From positions 1-10,615 of the forward strand of contig CAKKRB010000116.1 in the NCBI GenBank assembly GCA_919902485.1: DNA of 10,615 nt, given 5' to 3'. This document shows positions 1 to 6,261 of the stretch, in pieces (the first letter of the stretch is position 1; each line of letters starts with the position of its first letter). Source of the DNA: Omnitrophica bacterium GWA2_41_15. Its GTDB lineage: Bacteria > Omnitrophota > Gorgyraeia > Gorgyraeales > Gorgyraeaceae. The position numbers were made by a program, and so were the translations under genes. The notes beneath the pieces are model-generated. The model did no database searches. It had not been told where the DNA came from and was given only the letters and a program-made list of their open reading frames with translations.

Positions 1-151
1 ATAAAAACCGAGCCGTAAACCGTAGTGCGCCCCAAAAGCATCTCTGTGCCGAACGACCCCAGCCTGCCTGCAGGACACCGTGCCCGCTCGCGTCAAAAAG
101 GCCTCTCGCCCTGCTGGTCTGGGCAGAGAAATTTTACCCCTCGCCAGAAAG

Positions 152-171
152 CCCCGCCTGTGAAGGCGGGG
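152..171. repeat. GC-rich hairpin, 7-bp stem
   Basis: CCCCGCC (152-158) pairs perfectly with GGCGGGG (165-171) around the 6-nt loop tgtgaa. Neither side has a run of T, so it is not a typical intrinsic terminator. It is part of the hairpin cluster left of the M16 gene. Confidence 0.7.
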
Positions 172-187
172 ATGAATGGGGCTGGCT

Positions 188-211
188 CGGGGTTCGCTCA
201 AGCGAACCCCG
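188..211. repeat. Near-perfect palindrome, 11-bp arms
   Basis: CGGGGTTCGCT (188-198) is followed by two bases and its exact reverse complement (201-211). The loop is only CA, so as RNA it would open to a 4-nt loop. It lies 16 nt from the previous hairpin in the same cluster. Its architecture (short perfect palindrome, minimal loop) matches the palindromes at the gene junctions further right, although the sequence is different. Confidence 0.7.
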
Positions 212-223
212 CAATAAAAGATG

Positions 224-294
224 CCACGGCTGTCCTTCGACAAGCTCAGGATGATTCGAAAGATGGTGAGCGGAGTCGAACCATAAAGCCGTGG
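224..294 (-). repeat. Nested inverted repeat just after the M16 stop; possible terminator
   Basis: Outer arms CCACGGCT (224-231) and AGCCGTGG (287-294) enclose a second stem: TTCGAC (236-241) with GTCGAA (275-280), continuing after a small internal loop as GCTCA (244-248) with TGAGC (267-271). The outer stem begins 4 nt past the M16 stop codon. In the transcript it is followed by CATCTTTTATTG, a poor T-run, so termination is possible but not convincing. The TTCGACAAGCTCAGGATG and GGTGAGCGGAGTCGAACC segments resemble short repeats that I associate with many uncultivated bacterial genomes, so a dispersed repeat is the likelier reading. Confidence 0.5.
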
Positions 295-298
295 AGCT

Positions 299-2890
299 TC
301 ACTTTCCCTGCAAAATCAGCACTGCGCATCTATCAAGCGTCAGAATTCTTTTTGCCGCGGCCTTAACGTCTTCTTTTGTAACGCCGCCTATGTTTTTATC
401 AAAATTCTTATAATCATTATAACCAAGGCCGTAAAGCTCGTCCATTGCAATGCTGAAAATAAAACTCGAGTTTGTCTGCATACTGACCTTGCGCATCGCC
501 TTTAAATAATTTTTTGACTTTTCCATGTCTTCGTCTTTTACGCCGTTCTTCACAATAAGGCCTATTTCTTTAAACATCCTCTGCCTGGCCTTCTCTATAT
601 TGTCTCTTGAGGTAAGGGCGTATACAACCATATATCCAGAGTCCAGGCCCAGGACATTAAAAGCGCCAACCGCATAGGTAAGGCCTTTTTCCTCTCTTAT
701 GCTTTTAAACAATACGCCTGAAGGGCTGGACAGAATATTGTCTAGTATTTCAACAGCATACCTGTCCTTGTCGTAAATATCTATGCCGGGGAAACCGAGC
801 AATATAAGCGACTGATCTTTGTTTATCTCGATAATCTTTTCTGCCTTCTTTTCAATACCGGGCTCTTTCCGGGGAATAGGCAAAGGCTTTTCTCTTATGG
901 GTATTTTTGAGAAATATTTTTCAACAAGGCTTTTTATCTCTTCTGTTTTACAATCCCCTGATACGCCTATCACAATATTATCCGCAGATACAATATTCCT
1001 ATAAAAGTCTACTAGCGTGCTCCTTGTTACCTTATTAATGCTTTCTTTGCTGCCAGTTGCCTGGAACCTGTAAGGATGGATTTTAAAAAGCATTTCTTTT
1101 AACAGCCTGTGGCCATGGCTCACTATTTCATTATCCTGCATGTCTATGGCCTGCAGCGTTTCGTTCTTTTCTCTCTCGAGTTCCTCTTCAGGGAAAGAAG
1201 GGTTTATGCAAATTTCAGAAGCCAGTTTCATGGCTTCCTCTGCCTGCTCCTTAAGACACGACACAGTTATTCCCACGCTGTTATTTCCTGAATATGTATT
1301 CAAAGATATGGCCTTTGATTCATAAAACCTGGCTATGTCTTTTCTTGACATAGGCCCTGTCCCGTCCAGGAGCATCTGGCTTACAAGCATTGATACACCG
1401 TTATTATCCTGATTTTCCAGCCTCAGCCCGCCTTTAAACAGTATTGTTACAGCAATTATCGGAAGCTGGTGATTCTCAGATACAACAAGAGGGACATTAT
1501 TTGCAAGCAGAATCCTTTTTGCCTCTCCCTCGTTTTTCTGCATCCCTGATTCTGAAACTGATTTCAAAGAGTTCCCTGATTTACTAAGGACTGTTACAGT
1601 CATGTTTTCTTTATTAAGATATTTCAAAGCGGCTTTTTTCAGGTCTTCGGCACTAACTGTTTTTATATTTTCTATATATTTTTTGAAAAACCACGGGCTG
1701 CCTGTAAGGATCTGGCTTTCAGCCATATCATTGGCCTGGGATTCTATTGTTTCTTTCTGATATATATAATCAGCTGTAAAATTATTTTTTGCCTTAAGGA
1801 GATCCTCTTCCTTGACGCTGTTTTGTTTTATGTTTTCTATCTCAGCCATTACAGCGTCTGCAGTCTTTGCGACATTTTCTTCCTTTAAGACGCCTGATAT
1901 GACAAAAAGCCCAGGGTCTCTGGGCGTATAATTATAGGCAGATATTAACAGGACAAGTTTATCTCTTATCCTGATATTCTCATTAAGCAGGGAGCTCTCG
2001 CCCTGGCCCAATATAAAAGAAAGCAGGTCCATTGCATAAAGATCTTTATCAAGAATATCTGTAGAATGAAAGCTTATGTTCAGGTATGCGCCCTCTATAT
2101 CCGCCCTTTCTTCCAGCGTCCTTTCCATTATCTGTAAAGGCTCCTTAACCCTTGCTTCTGCCATGCCTCTTCCTCTTGGTATGTTGCCCAGGCCCTGGTT
2201 TATTTTATCAAGAATACTTTTAGCGTCTATGTCTCCCACTACAGCTATTGTCATCTTTTCAGGCTTATATGTGTTCTTGAAAAACTTGACAAGATCTTCT
2301 CTTTGCAGGTCTTGAAAATTTTCTTTATAGCCGATTACAGGCAGGCGGTAAGGATGCTCTAAAAATGCTGTTCCGAAAGTCATCCTGGAGAGCCTCCTGG
2401 CAGGGTCGTCTTTATTTAAATCCATTTCTCTTTCTATGACTGCCTTTTCTTTTTTCAACTCTTCCGGGTCAAATAGCGGCTCTGTAAGCATTTCTTTCAA
2501 TATGTCCAGGGCTGTATCCGAGTGCTCTTTTAGTATAGTTATGCTGTAACCTGTATAGTCATATGAGGTATAGCCTTGTATACTGCCGCCATATTTACTT
2601 AATATATCTTCTATGGAGCCCATAGGATACTTTTTTGTGCCCTTAAAAAGCATGTGCTCTACAAGATGGCTTATGCCTGTGCCTGAATATTCGCCTTCAG
2701 AGGCAGCGCCGATGTCCATAAAAACAGAGAAGACCACTATCGGGTTTCTGTGGTCTTCTCTTACAATGGCCTTTAGGCCGTTATCCAGCGTTGTAATGTC
2801 CTGGCCATTCAAAGGCGCGCTGATGAAAGCGCCTAAAATAAAAAATGCCAAGACAGAAAATAAAGTTTGTTTTTTTATCATCTTGGGCAT
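299..2890 (-). CDS. Secreted two-half M16 zinc metallopeptidase (insulinase/processing-protease family)
   Basis: This 863-residue protein has the full M16 layout in one chain: an active half and a degenerate half. Residues 1-30 form a signal peptide (KK, then a hydrophobic run, then SAPLNGQ), with no lipobox cysteine, so export to the periplasm or outside is expected. The inverted zinc motif HxxEH is at H75-E78-H79, and the third-ligand glutamate lies in the EKAVIEREM segment (148-156). At the matching place in the second half, GVSMLVSQMLLDGT, the ligands have become M501, S504 and Q505, so this half cannot bind zinc. It does keep the REEKGLTYAVG segment that typically provides the substrate-contacting Arg/Tyr pair. 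The family degrades peptides held in a closed chamber; the actual substrate is unknown. The start is uncertain: ATG at 2890 and ATG at 2881 are in frame and neither has a clear Shine-Dalgarno, because a 30-bp palindrome ends 4 nt upstream. It probably shares the rpsU promoter (43-nt gap). Confidence 0.9.
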   Translation of the reverse strand: MPKMIKKQTLFSVLAFFILGAFISAPLNGQDITTLDNGLKAIVREDHRNPIVVFSVFMDIGAASEGEYSGTGISHLVEHMLFKGTKKYPMGSIEDILSKYGGSIQGYTSYDYTGYSITILKEHSDTALDILKEMLTEPLFDPEELKKEKAVIEREMDLNKDDPARRLSRMTFGTAFLEHPYRLPVIGYKENFQDLQREDLVKFFKNTYKPEKMTIAVVGDIDAKSILDKINQGLGNIPRGRGMAEARVKEPLQIMERTLEERADIEGAYLNISFHSTDILDKDLYAMDLLSFILGQGESSLLNENIRIRDKLVLLISAYNYTPRDPGLFVISGVLKEENVAKTADAVMAEIENIKQNSVKEEDLLKAKNNFTADYIYQKETIESQANDMAESQILTGSPWFFKKYIENIKTVSAEDLKKAALKYLNKENMTVTVLSKSGNSLKSVSESGMQKNEGEAKRILLANNVPLVVSENHQLPIIAVTILFKGGLRLENQDNNGVSMLVSQMLLDGTGPMSRKDIARFYESKAISLNTYSGNNSVGITVSCLKEQAEEAMKLASEICINPSFPEEELEREKNETLQAIDMQDNEIVSHGHRLLKEMLFKIHPYRFQATGSKESINKVTRSTLVDFYRNIVSADNIVIGVSGDCKTEEIKSLVEKYFSKIPIREKPLPIPRKEPGIEKKAEKIIEINKDQSLILLGFPGIDIYDKDRYAVEILDNILSSPSGVLFKSIREEKGLTYAVGAFNVLGLDSGYMVVYALTSRDNIEKARQRMFKEIGLIVKNGVKDEDMEKSKNYLKAMRKVSMQTNSSFIFSIAMDELYGLGYNDYKNFDKNIGGVTKEDVKAAAKRILTLDRCAVLILQGK

Positions 2891-2894
2891 ATTT

Positions 2895-2924
2895 TGTAGG
2901 GAACAGGCATGCCTGTTCCCTACA
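2895..2924. repeat. Perfect 30-bp palindrome between rpsU and the M16 gene
   Basis: TGTAGGGAACAGGCA is followed directly by its exact reverse complement, with no spacer. It fills most of the 43-nt gap and ends 4 nt before the M16 ATG, occupying the place where a ribosome binding site would be. No T-run follows on either strand, so it is not a standard terminator. As RNA it would fold into a hairpin of about 13 bp with a small loop, possibly affecting M16 translation or mRNA stability. The sequence is unlike the palindromes at 6217 and 8720. Confidence 0.85.
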
Positions 2925-2933
2925 CATTAAAAA

Positions 2934-3110
2934 TCAATACCTGTTTGTTGTTTTCGGCGAACGTTGTTTTCTTCTTCTTTTTTCGCTTGGCTTTTCGTAA
3001 TGCTTGCGGGCCTTTAATAGCTTTAACAGCCCGTCGCGTTCTATTTTCTTTTTAAAACGCCGTAAAGCCTTTTCCAAAGATTCTCCTGGCGCTATATCTA
3101 CTCTTGACAT
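2934..3110 (-). CDS. rpsU: 30S ribosomal protein S21
   Basis: The 58-residue product is short and extremely basic, with the S21 pattern: an N-terminal V-D-I-A-P-G-E-S-L-E-K-A-L-R-R-F-K segment (residues 4-20), a central helix ending in RKHYEKPSEKRRRK (residues 35-48) and a lysine/arginine-rich tail. S21 sits on the 30S platform near the anti-Shine-Dalgarno region and helps initiation. The ATG at 3110 has a strong Shine-Dalgarno (GGGGGTG, about 8 nt upstream), and its own promoter lies at 3139-3167. It is the first gene of a short unit with the M16 peptidase. The length is normal for bacterial S21, and nothing is missing. It is too short for routine long-ORF scans but is certain from sequence. 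Confidence 0.95.
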   Translation of the reverse strand: MSRVDIAPGESLEKALRRFKKKIERDGLLKLLKARKHYEKPSEKRRRKQRSPKTTNRY

Positions 3111-3138
3111 CCTGTTTCACCCCCTAAAATATACATTG

Positions 3139-3167
3139 ATTCTATATAAAATAGTTACATGTGTCAA
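3139..3167 (-). promoter_or_regulatory. Sigma70-type promoter for rpsU
   Basis: On the minus strand TTGACA (3167-3162) is a perfect -35 box. After exactly 17 nt comes TAGAAT (3144-3139), a one-mismatch -10 box, and the spacer ends in an A/T-rich run. Transcription would start near 3132, giving a leader of about 20 nt before the rpsU ATG, enough to hold the GGGGGTG ribosome binding site. It lies 20 nt past the tatA stop, so rpsU and the M16 gene can be expressed apart from the metabolic operon upstream. Confidence 0.8.
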
Positions 3168-3187
3168 GCAAAAATGCCAACTGGCGT

Positions 3188-3346
3188 TTATTTTTGCTCA
3201 GGCGTATCCCCATCTTTCATACCTTTTTTAAATTCGCCTATGGCCTTTCCAAGATTTCTGCCTATCTCAGGCAGCTTGGCTGCGCCGAACACCAAAAGGC
3301 ATATCACTAATATCAAAATCAATTCAGGCATGGCGATTCCGAACAT
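3188..3346 (-). CDS. tatA: Short TatA/E-type twin-arginine translocase subunit
   Basis: This 52-residue protein has the TatA layout: a very short N-terminus, one membrane segment (about residues 7-20, PELILILVICLLVF), the FG hinge at 20-21, then an amphipathic helix of the form AAKLPEIGRNLGKAIGEFKKG (22-42) and a small charged tail. TatA oligomers form the pore through which folded Tat substrates cross the inner membrane. It is shorter than usual (most are roughly 60-90 residues), having lost nearly all of the variable tail. The ATG at 3346 has an excellent Shine-Dalgarno (AAAGGAGGT, 7 nt upstream), which rules out the internal Met6. It follows the BioD-like gene by 37 nt. No tatC is in the window. 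Confidence 0.9.
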   Translation of the reverse strand: MFGIAMPELILILVICLLVFGAAKLPEIGRNLGKAIGEFKKGMKDGDTPEQK

Positions 3347-3383
3347 TGAAAAACCTCCTTTGTAATATCGCGGAACACTGCGA

Positions 3384-4481
3384 TTATCCTATCTTCTCCA
3401 ATATTTTATCTATATCCACATATTCCCTGACCAGTTTTTCCGCCAGCAGTGTTTTCTCTTTATCCTGAGGCCGTATCTTGATAGCAAGGTCGTATATAAG
3501 AGATGCGGCTTTATACGTATGGTCCTTGCTTAAAAGCACGGGCACGCTTGCGTTTTCTATAAGTTTCATTATCTCTTTACCGGGTATTATGCCGCCTGTC
3601 AGTATAATTCCAGATACAGAGGCCTTTTTTTTAGACTTTTTCATGATATGCACCATCAAAACAGCCTTTATCATGTCTTCCCTGTCGCCTGGCACTATTA
3701 AAAGAGAATTATTCTCTATGTAACCTACTGCGGTCTGCGGCTCCATTGCGCCTATTAATACCTTGCGCACTATATTCGAGAGCCCTGTTTTCCTGGAAAT
3801 CAGTTTCATATCTGTTTCTTCCAGTATGTTTTGAATCGTAGGGTTGGAGAGCTGCGACGTGTAAGGGATTACGCCAAAAACATCAATGCCTTTTCTTTTT
3901 AAACCTATCCTGAGCATGTTTTTTATTTTTCTATACTTTGAAACAATAACCTTATTGATTATAACCCCGATTACATCCACGCCTTCTTTCTCGAATAGCG
4001 CCATATTGAGCTCTATCTCGTCTATTGGCTTGCCTATACCCCCTGATGTCACAAGTATAACCTTTGTGTCCAGAAGATTTGCCACCTTTGCATTGGAAAG
4101 ATCAAATACTGATCCCACTCCGGCATGGCCTGTGCCCTCTATTATAACCAGGTCTTTTCTTTTAGATATGCGTTCAAAAGAAGAGATAATGCTGTTTACG
4201 AGTTTTCTGCGGTCGCCTCTTTTAATATAATTTTCAGTAAAACCCTTATCTATTGCTACAGGGCTCATGTCTTTTACGGAGCACCGCATGCCGCATACTT
4301 TTTCAATCAATACAGAATCCTCATCAACCTTATAACCATGCTCAAATACATACCTCTGGCCAACTGGTTTTATAAAACCTACATTCTTAAACCTTTTTTT
4401 AAACGCCCTGATAAGCCCGAGCGATATAGTAGTTTTGCCGTCGTTCTGCCTTGTAGCTGCTATGAAAATCCGTTTCTGCAA
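3384..4481 (-). CDS. BioD-like P-loop/DRTGG-domain protein (phosphotransacetylase N-terminal-like)
   Basis: The 365-residue protein has two parts. Residues 1-210 are a dethiobiotin-synthetase-like NTPase fold: the first strand RIFIAAT is followed by a P-loop variant RQNDGKTT (11-18), then the segment IEGTGHAGVGSVFDLSNAKV (114-133) and the strand IGVIINKV (171-178). Residues about 215-330 match a DRTGG domain, with VPGDREDMI (263-271) and GIILTGG (291-297). This arrangement is the N-terminal regulatory part of long phosphotransacetylases such as E. coli Pta, but the catalytic phosphotransacetylase domain is absent. Other family members are stand-alone proteins of unknown role. I infer a nucleotide-dependent regulatory or ligase-like function, perhaps in acetyl-CoA metabolism. 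The start is TTG (4481): no in-frame ATG exists before the P-loop, and AGAGG lies 11 nt upstream inside the end of the Hps-RraA gene, 7 nt away, suggesting coupled translation. Confidence 0.82.
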   Translation of the reverse strand: MQKRIFIAATRQNDGKTTISLGLIRAFKKRFKNVGFIKPVGQRYVFEHGYKVDEDSVLIEKVCGMRCSVKDMSPVAIDKGFTENYIKRGDRRKLVNSIISSFERISKRKDLVIIEGTGHAGVGSVFDLSNAKVANLLDTKVILVTSGGIGKPIDEIELNMALFEKEGVDVIGVIINKVIVSKYRKIKNMLRIGLKRKGIDVFGVIPYTSQLSNPTIQNILEETDMKLISRKTGLSNIVRKVLIGAMEPQTAVGYIENNSLLIVPGDREDMIKAVLMVHIMKKSKKKASVSGIILTGGIIPGKEIMKLIENASVPVLLSKDHTYKAASLIYDLAIKIRPQDKEKTLLAEKLVREYVDIDKILEKIG

Positions 4482-4488
4482 TGTATAA

Positions 4489-5775
4489 TTACCTCTTCTC
4501 CCACTTTAACAATTCTGTGACTTTTGAAAGAGTAGAGCCTTCGTCTATTTCTTTCCTCAGCCTGTTCTCTGTTTCCAGGACGCTCATTGCCCTGTTGGCA
4601 AATTCAACTGCTTTATCTTTTGGGATAATAATAACCCCGTCATCATCTGCCAGAACCCAGTCTCCTGTAAATATTTTTACGCCCCCTGCGGTTATCGGCA
4701 CCCCTATCTCTCCAAACCCCTTAGGCTCTCCTGCCGAAGAAGTAATTATCTTGCTGAAGGCCGGGAATTTAAGGGTCCTTATCTCTTTTATATCCCTTAT
4801 GGCCCCATCTATCACAACCCCTGCTATTTTTTTCTGGATAGCGCCATGGGTTGCAAGCTCTCCCCATATGGCAGGCCCGACGCCGCCTGCGTCAATTACA
4901 ATAACCTGGCCAGGCTCTGCAATATCGATTGCCTCTACAGGCTTTGCCCAGTCTCCAGGATACGTCCTTACTGTCAGGGCCCGGCCGCATATCCTTAAGC
5001 CTGGATTTACGCTTATTATGTCTTTTAATGCGGTCTGCCTGTGCATTGCGTCAGAAAGGTTTGAGGTTGAAACCTTCATCAGTATTTTTGCGATATTTTT
5101 TTCAGAGCCTCTCTTGAAAAGGCCTGTCTTTATCTTTTTTAACCGTGTTATTGAGCGCTTTATTTCTTGGGTTGCTTTTTTAGCGTCCCTGGCCTTGTTT
5201 ATAGCCCCTCCTACGATCACTATGCTCGCGCCTGCCTTAACCGCATCTAAAGCTGTTTCGGAATTTATCCCTCCTGCAACAGCTATTGGAACAGATGAAT
5301 TTTTTACAATCTCCTTAAGCTCTTTGAAAGGGTCTTTTCCTGTCATCTGGTCGTCAATAGAGCAGTGTATGCCGATATAATCAACTCCTAATTTTTCAAC
5401 CTCTTTAGCCCTTTTTCTTGCATCCTTTACTGCAATAAGGTCTGCCTGTATCTTTGCGCCGTAATTATGCGCCGCTTCCACGCATTCTTTTATAGTGGAA
5501 TCGCTTGCAGCCCCAAGGACGCACACAATATTTGCGCCTGATTTTGCGGCAATCTCCACCTCTATGCGGCCTGCATCCATTATCTTCATATCAGCTACTA
5601 TTATCTTATCCGGGAATTCTTCGCGCAACTTCCTTATAATATCCAGGCCTTCGCTTTTTATGAGCGGGGTTCCTGCTTCCAGCCAGTCAATCCCGCCGAT
5701 AACCGCTTCTCTGGCGCATTTCATTGCGCGGTTCATGTCCACAAAATCTAGGGCAACCTGTAATACAGGCTTCAT
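4489..5775 (-). CDS. Fusion of 3-hexulose-6-phosphate synthase and RraA-like domain
   Basis: The 428-residue protein joins two enzymes. Residues 1-210 form an OMP-decarboxylase-type barrel like 3-hexulose-6-phosphate synthase, which condenses formaldehyde with ribulose 5-phosphate or runs in reverse. The signature DxKxxD is at D62-K64-D67; IHC (136-138) and AVAGGI (165-170) follow, and IVGGAI (187-192) closes the phosphate site. After a short basic linker, residues 224-425 are an RraA/DlpA-type domain with GELATHGA (305-312) and VIDGAIRD (321-328). This domain occurs in class II aldolases and in the RNase E regulator RraA; with the Hps fusion its role is unproven. The arrangement is best known from archaea, where Hps supplies ribulose 5-phosphate. 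No phi (isomerase) or fae is visible here. The ATG has GAGGT 5 nt upstream, overlapping the yjbQ stop, so the two are translationally coupled. An alternative for the barrel is 3-keto-L-gulonate-6-phosphate decarboxylase, a close relative. Confidence 0.87.
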   Translation of the reverse strand: MKPVLQVALDFVDMNRAMKCAREAVIGGIDWLEAGTPLIKSEGLDIIRKLREEFPDKIIVADMKIMDAGRIEVEIAAKSGANIVCVLGAASDSTIKECVEAAHNYGAKIQADLIAVKDARKRAKEVEKLGVDYIGIHCSIDDQMTGKDPFKELKEIVKNSSVPIAVAGGINSETALDAVKAGASIVIVGGAINKARDAKKATQEIKRSITRLKKIKTGLFKRGSEKNIAKILMKVSTSNLSDAMHRQTALKDIISVNPGLRICGRALTVRTYPGDWAKPVEAIDIAEPGQVIVIDAGGVGPAIWGELATHGAIQKKIAGVVIDGAIRDIKEIRTLKFPAFSKIITSSAGEPKGFGEIGVPITAGGVKIFTGDWVLADDDGVIIIPKDKAVEFANRAMSVLETENRLRKEIDEGSTLSKVTELLKWEKR

Positions 5776-5783
5776 ATCTTACC

Positions 5784-6203
5784 TCATTCCCCAATTATCT
5801 GCACTATTATCTCGCGCTCTCGCGGCCTATTATCAAAATCAATAAATATTATCTGCTGCCATACGCCTAACTGCAGTTTTTTATTTACAAACGGGACTGT
5901 AATGCCGGGCCCTAAAAATGACGCCCTCACATGCGCATAACCATTTTCATCTCCCCATTTCGTATTATGCTGATAAGTCCCTGATTTCGGCGCTATTTTT
6001 TCAAAATAAACTTTCAGGTCCTGCACAAGGCCAGGCTCGTATTCAACTGTTGTGATGCCTGCTGTTGCGCCAGGCACAAACACATTCACGGAACCTTGTT
6101 TTAAATCAGATTTGGAAACTATAGACAAAACTTCATCTGTGATATTTATTATATCTGTATCGCCTTTTGTGCTGAGTTTTATTTTTTTAGTAATAATGGC
6201 CAT
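5784..6203 (-). CDS. yjbQ: YjbQ/UPF0047 family protein
   Basis: This 139-residue cytosolic protein covers the complete UPF0047 fold. Diagnostic segments are VPGATAGITTVEYEPG (43-58), HNTKWGDENGYAHVRASFLGP (79-99; conserved H79, W83, H91) and LGVWQQIIFIDFDNRPRER (112-130). Members are often annotated as secondary thiamine-phosphate synthases because E. coli YjbQ has weak activity of that kind; the true role is unknown. The ATG at 6203 has AAGAGG 5 nt upstream, and a strong hairpin (6217-6256) ends just before that site. The gene is directly followed, 8 nt later, by the Hps-RraA fusion. The pairing suggests the two act together, but the sequence gives no proof of this. Confidence 0.92.
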   Translation of the reverse strand: MAIITKKIKLSTKGDTDIINITDEVLSIVSKSDLKQGSVNVFVPGATAGITTVEYEPGLVQDLKVYFEKIAPKSGTYQHNTKWGDENGYAHVRASFLGPGITVPFVNKKLQLGVWQQIIFIDFDNRPREREIIVQIIGE

Positions 6204-6216
6204 GCTTGCCTCTTAT

Positions 6217-6256
6217 TCCGATCGCCGAACGGAATGTTTTCCGTTCGGCGATCGGA
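6217..6256. repeat. Long hairpin between acsE and yjbQ, 18-bp perfect arms
   Basis: TCCGATCGCCGAACGGAA (6217-6234) and its exact reverse complement (6239-6256) flank the 4-nt loop TGTT (AACA in the transcript). The hairpin takes up most of the 58-nt gap, beginning 5 nt after the acsE stop. No T-run follows in the transcript; the next bases are ATAAGAGG, the yjbQ ribosome binding site. It therefore looks more like an mRNA-stability or attenuating hairpin, or an inserted palindromic repeat, than a classical terminator. Confidence 0.85.
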
Positions 6257-6261
6257 TATGG

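Larger units (their letters stand above)
1..298. other. Gene-free, GC-rich repeat region downstream of the M16 peptidase
   Basis: No convincing gene is visible here. The base composition is clearly more GC-rich than the neighbouring genes, and the stretch is made of consecutive inverted repeats: 103-128 (imperfect), 152-171, 188-211 and 224-294. An open frame from 25 to 366 on the plus strand is low-complexity, runs through these hairpins and into the M16 gene on the other strand, and resembles no family I know. The first 150 bases contain CCTGCAGG (67-74) and an imperfect hairpin (CTCTcGCCC at 103-111 against GGGCAGAG at 121-128), but no tRNA, rRNA or CRISPR pattern. It most likely represents dispersed non-coding repeat sequence. 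The left edge could belong to an element or gene that continues outside the window. Confidence 0.6.

Noticed and set aside
236..280. tRNA-like 3' end (GGTTCGACTCCGCTCACC on the minus strand)
   Set aside because: It looks like a T-arm plus acceptor, but no D-arm, anticodon arm or matching acceptor strand exists upstream. The resemblance is better explained by the internal hairpin of a dispersed repeat.
1..298. CRISPR array or insertion-sequence end
   Set aside because: The hairpins differ from each other, the spacing is irregular, there are no direct repeats of uniform length, and no transposase or cas gene is in the window.
25..366. Plus-strand open frame of 113 codons
   Set aside because: It runs across the hairpin cluster and into the M16 coding sequence on the other strand, its sequence is low in recognisable protein features, and no ribosome binding site fits. 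It is likely a by-product of the GC-rich repeats.
3168..3187. Intrinsic terminator after tatA (GCCAGTTGGC followed by ATTTTT)
   Set aside because: The stem is only 3 bp with a 4-nt loop, too weak to call although a short T-run follows. It may assist termination but cannot be supported.
4481..5380. Long plus-strand open frame opposite the Hps-RraA gene
   Set aside because: It is the complement of a well-supported minus-strand gene and has no family resemblance or ribosome binding site of its own; similar opposite-strand frames at 6353-7090 were dismissed for the same reason.
6217..6256. Rho-independent terminator of the acs genes
   Set aside because: The stem is strong, but the transcript continues with ATAAGAGG instead of a T-run, and the yjbQ start follows at once.
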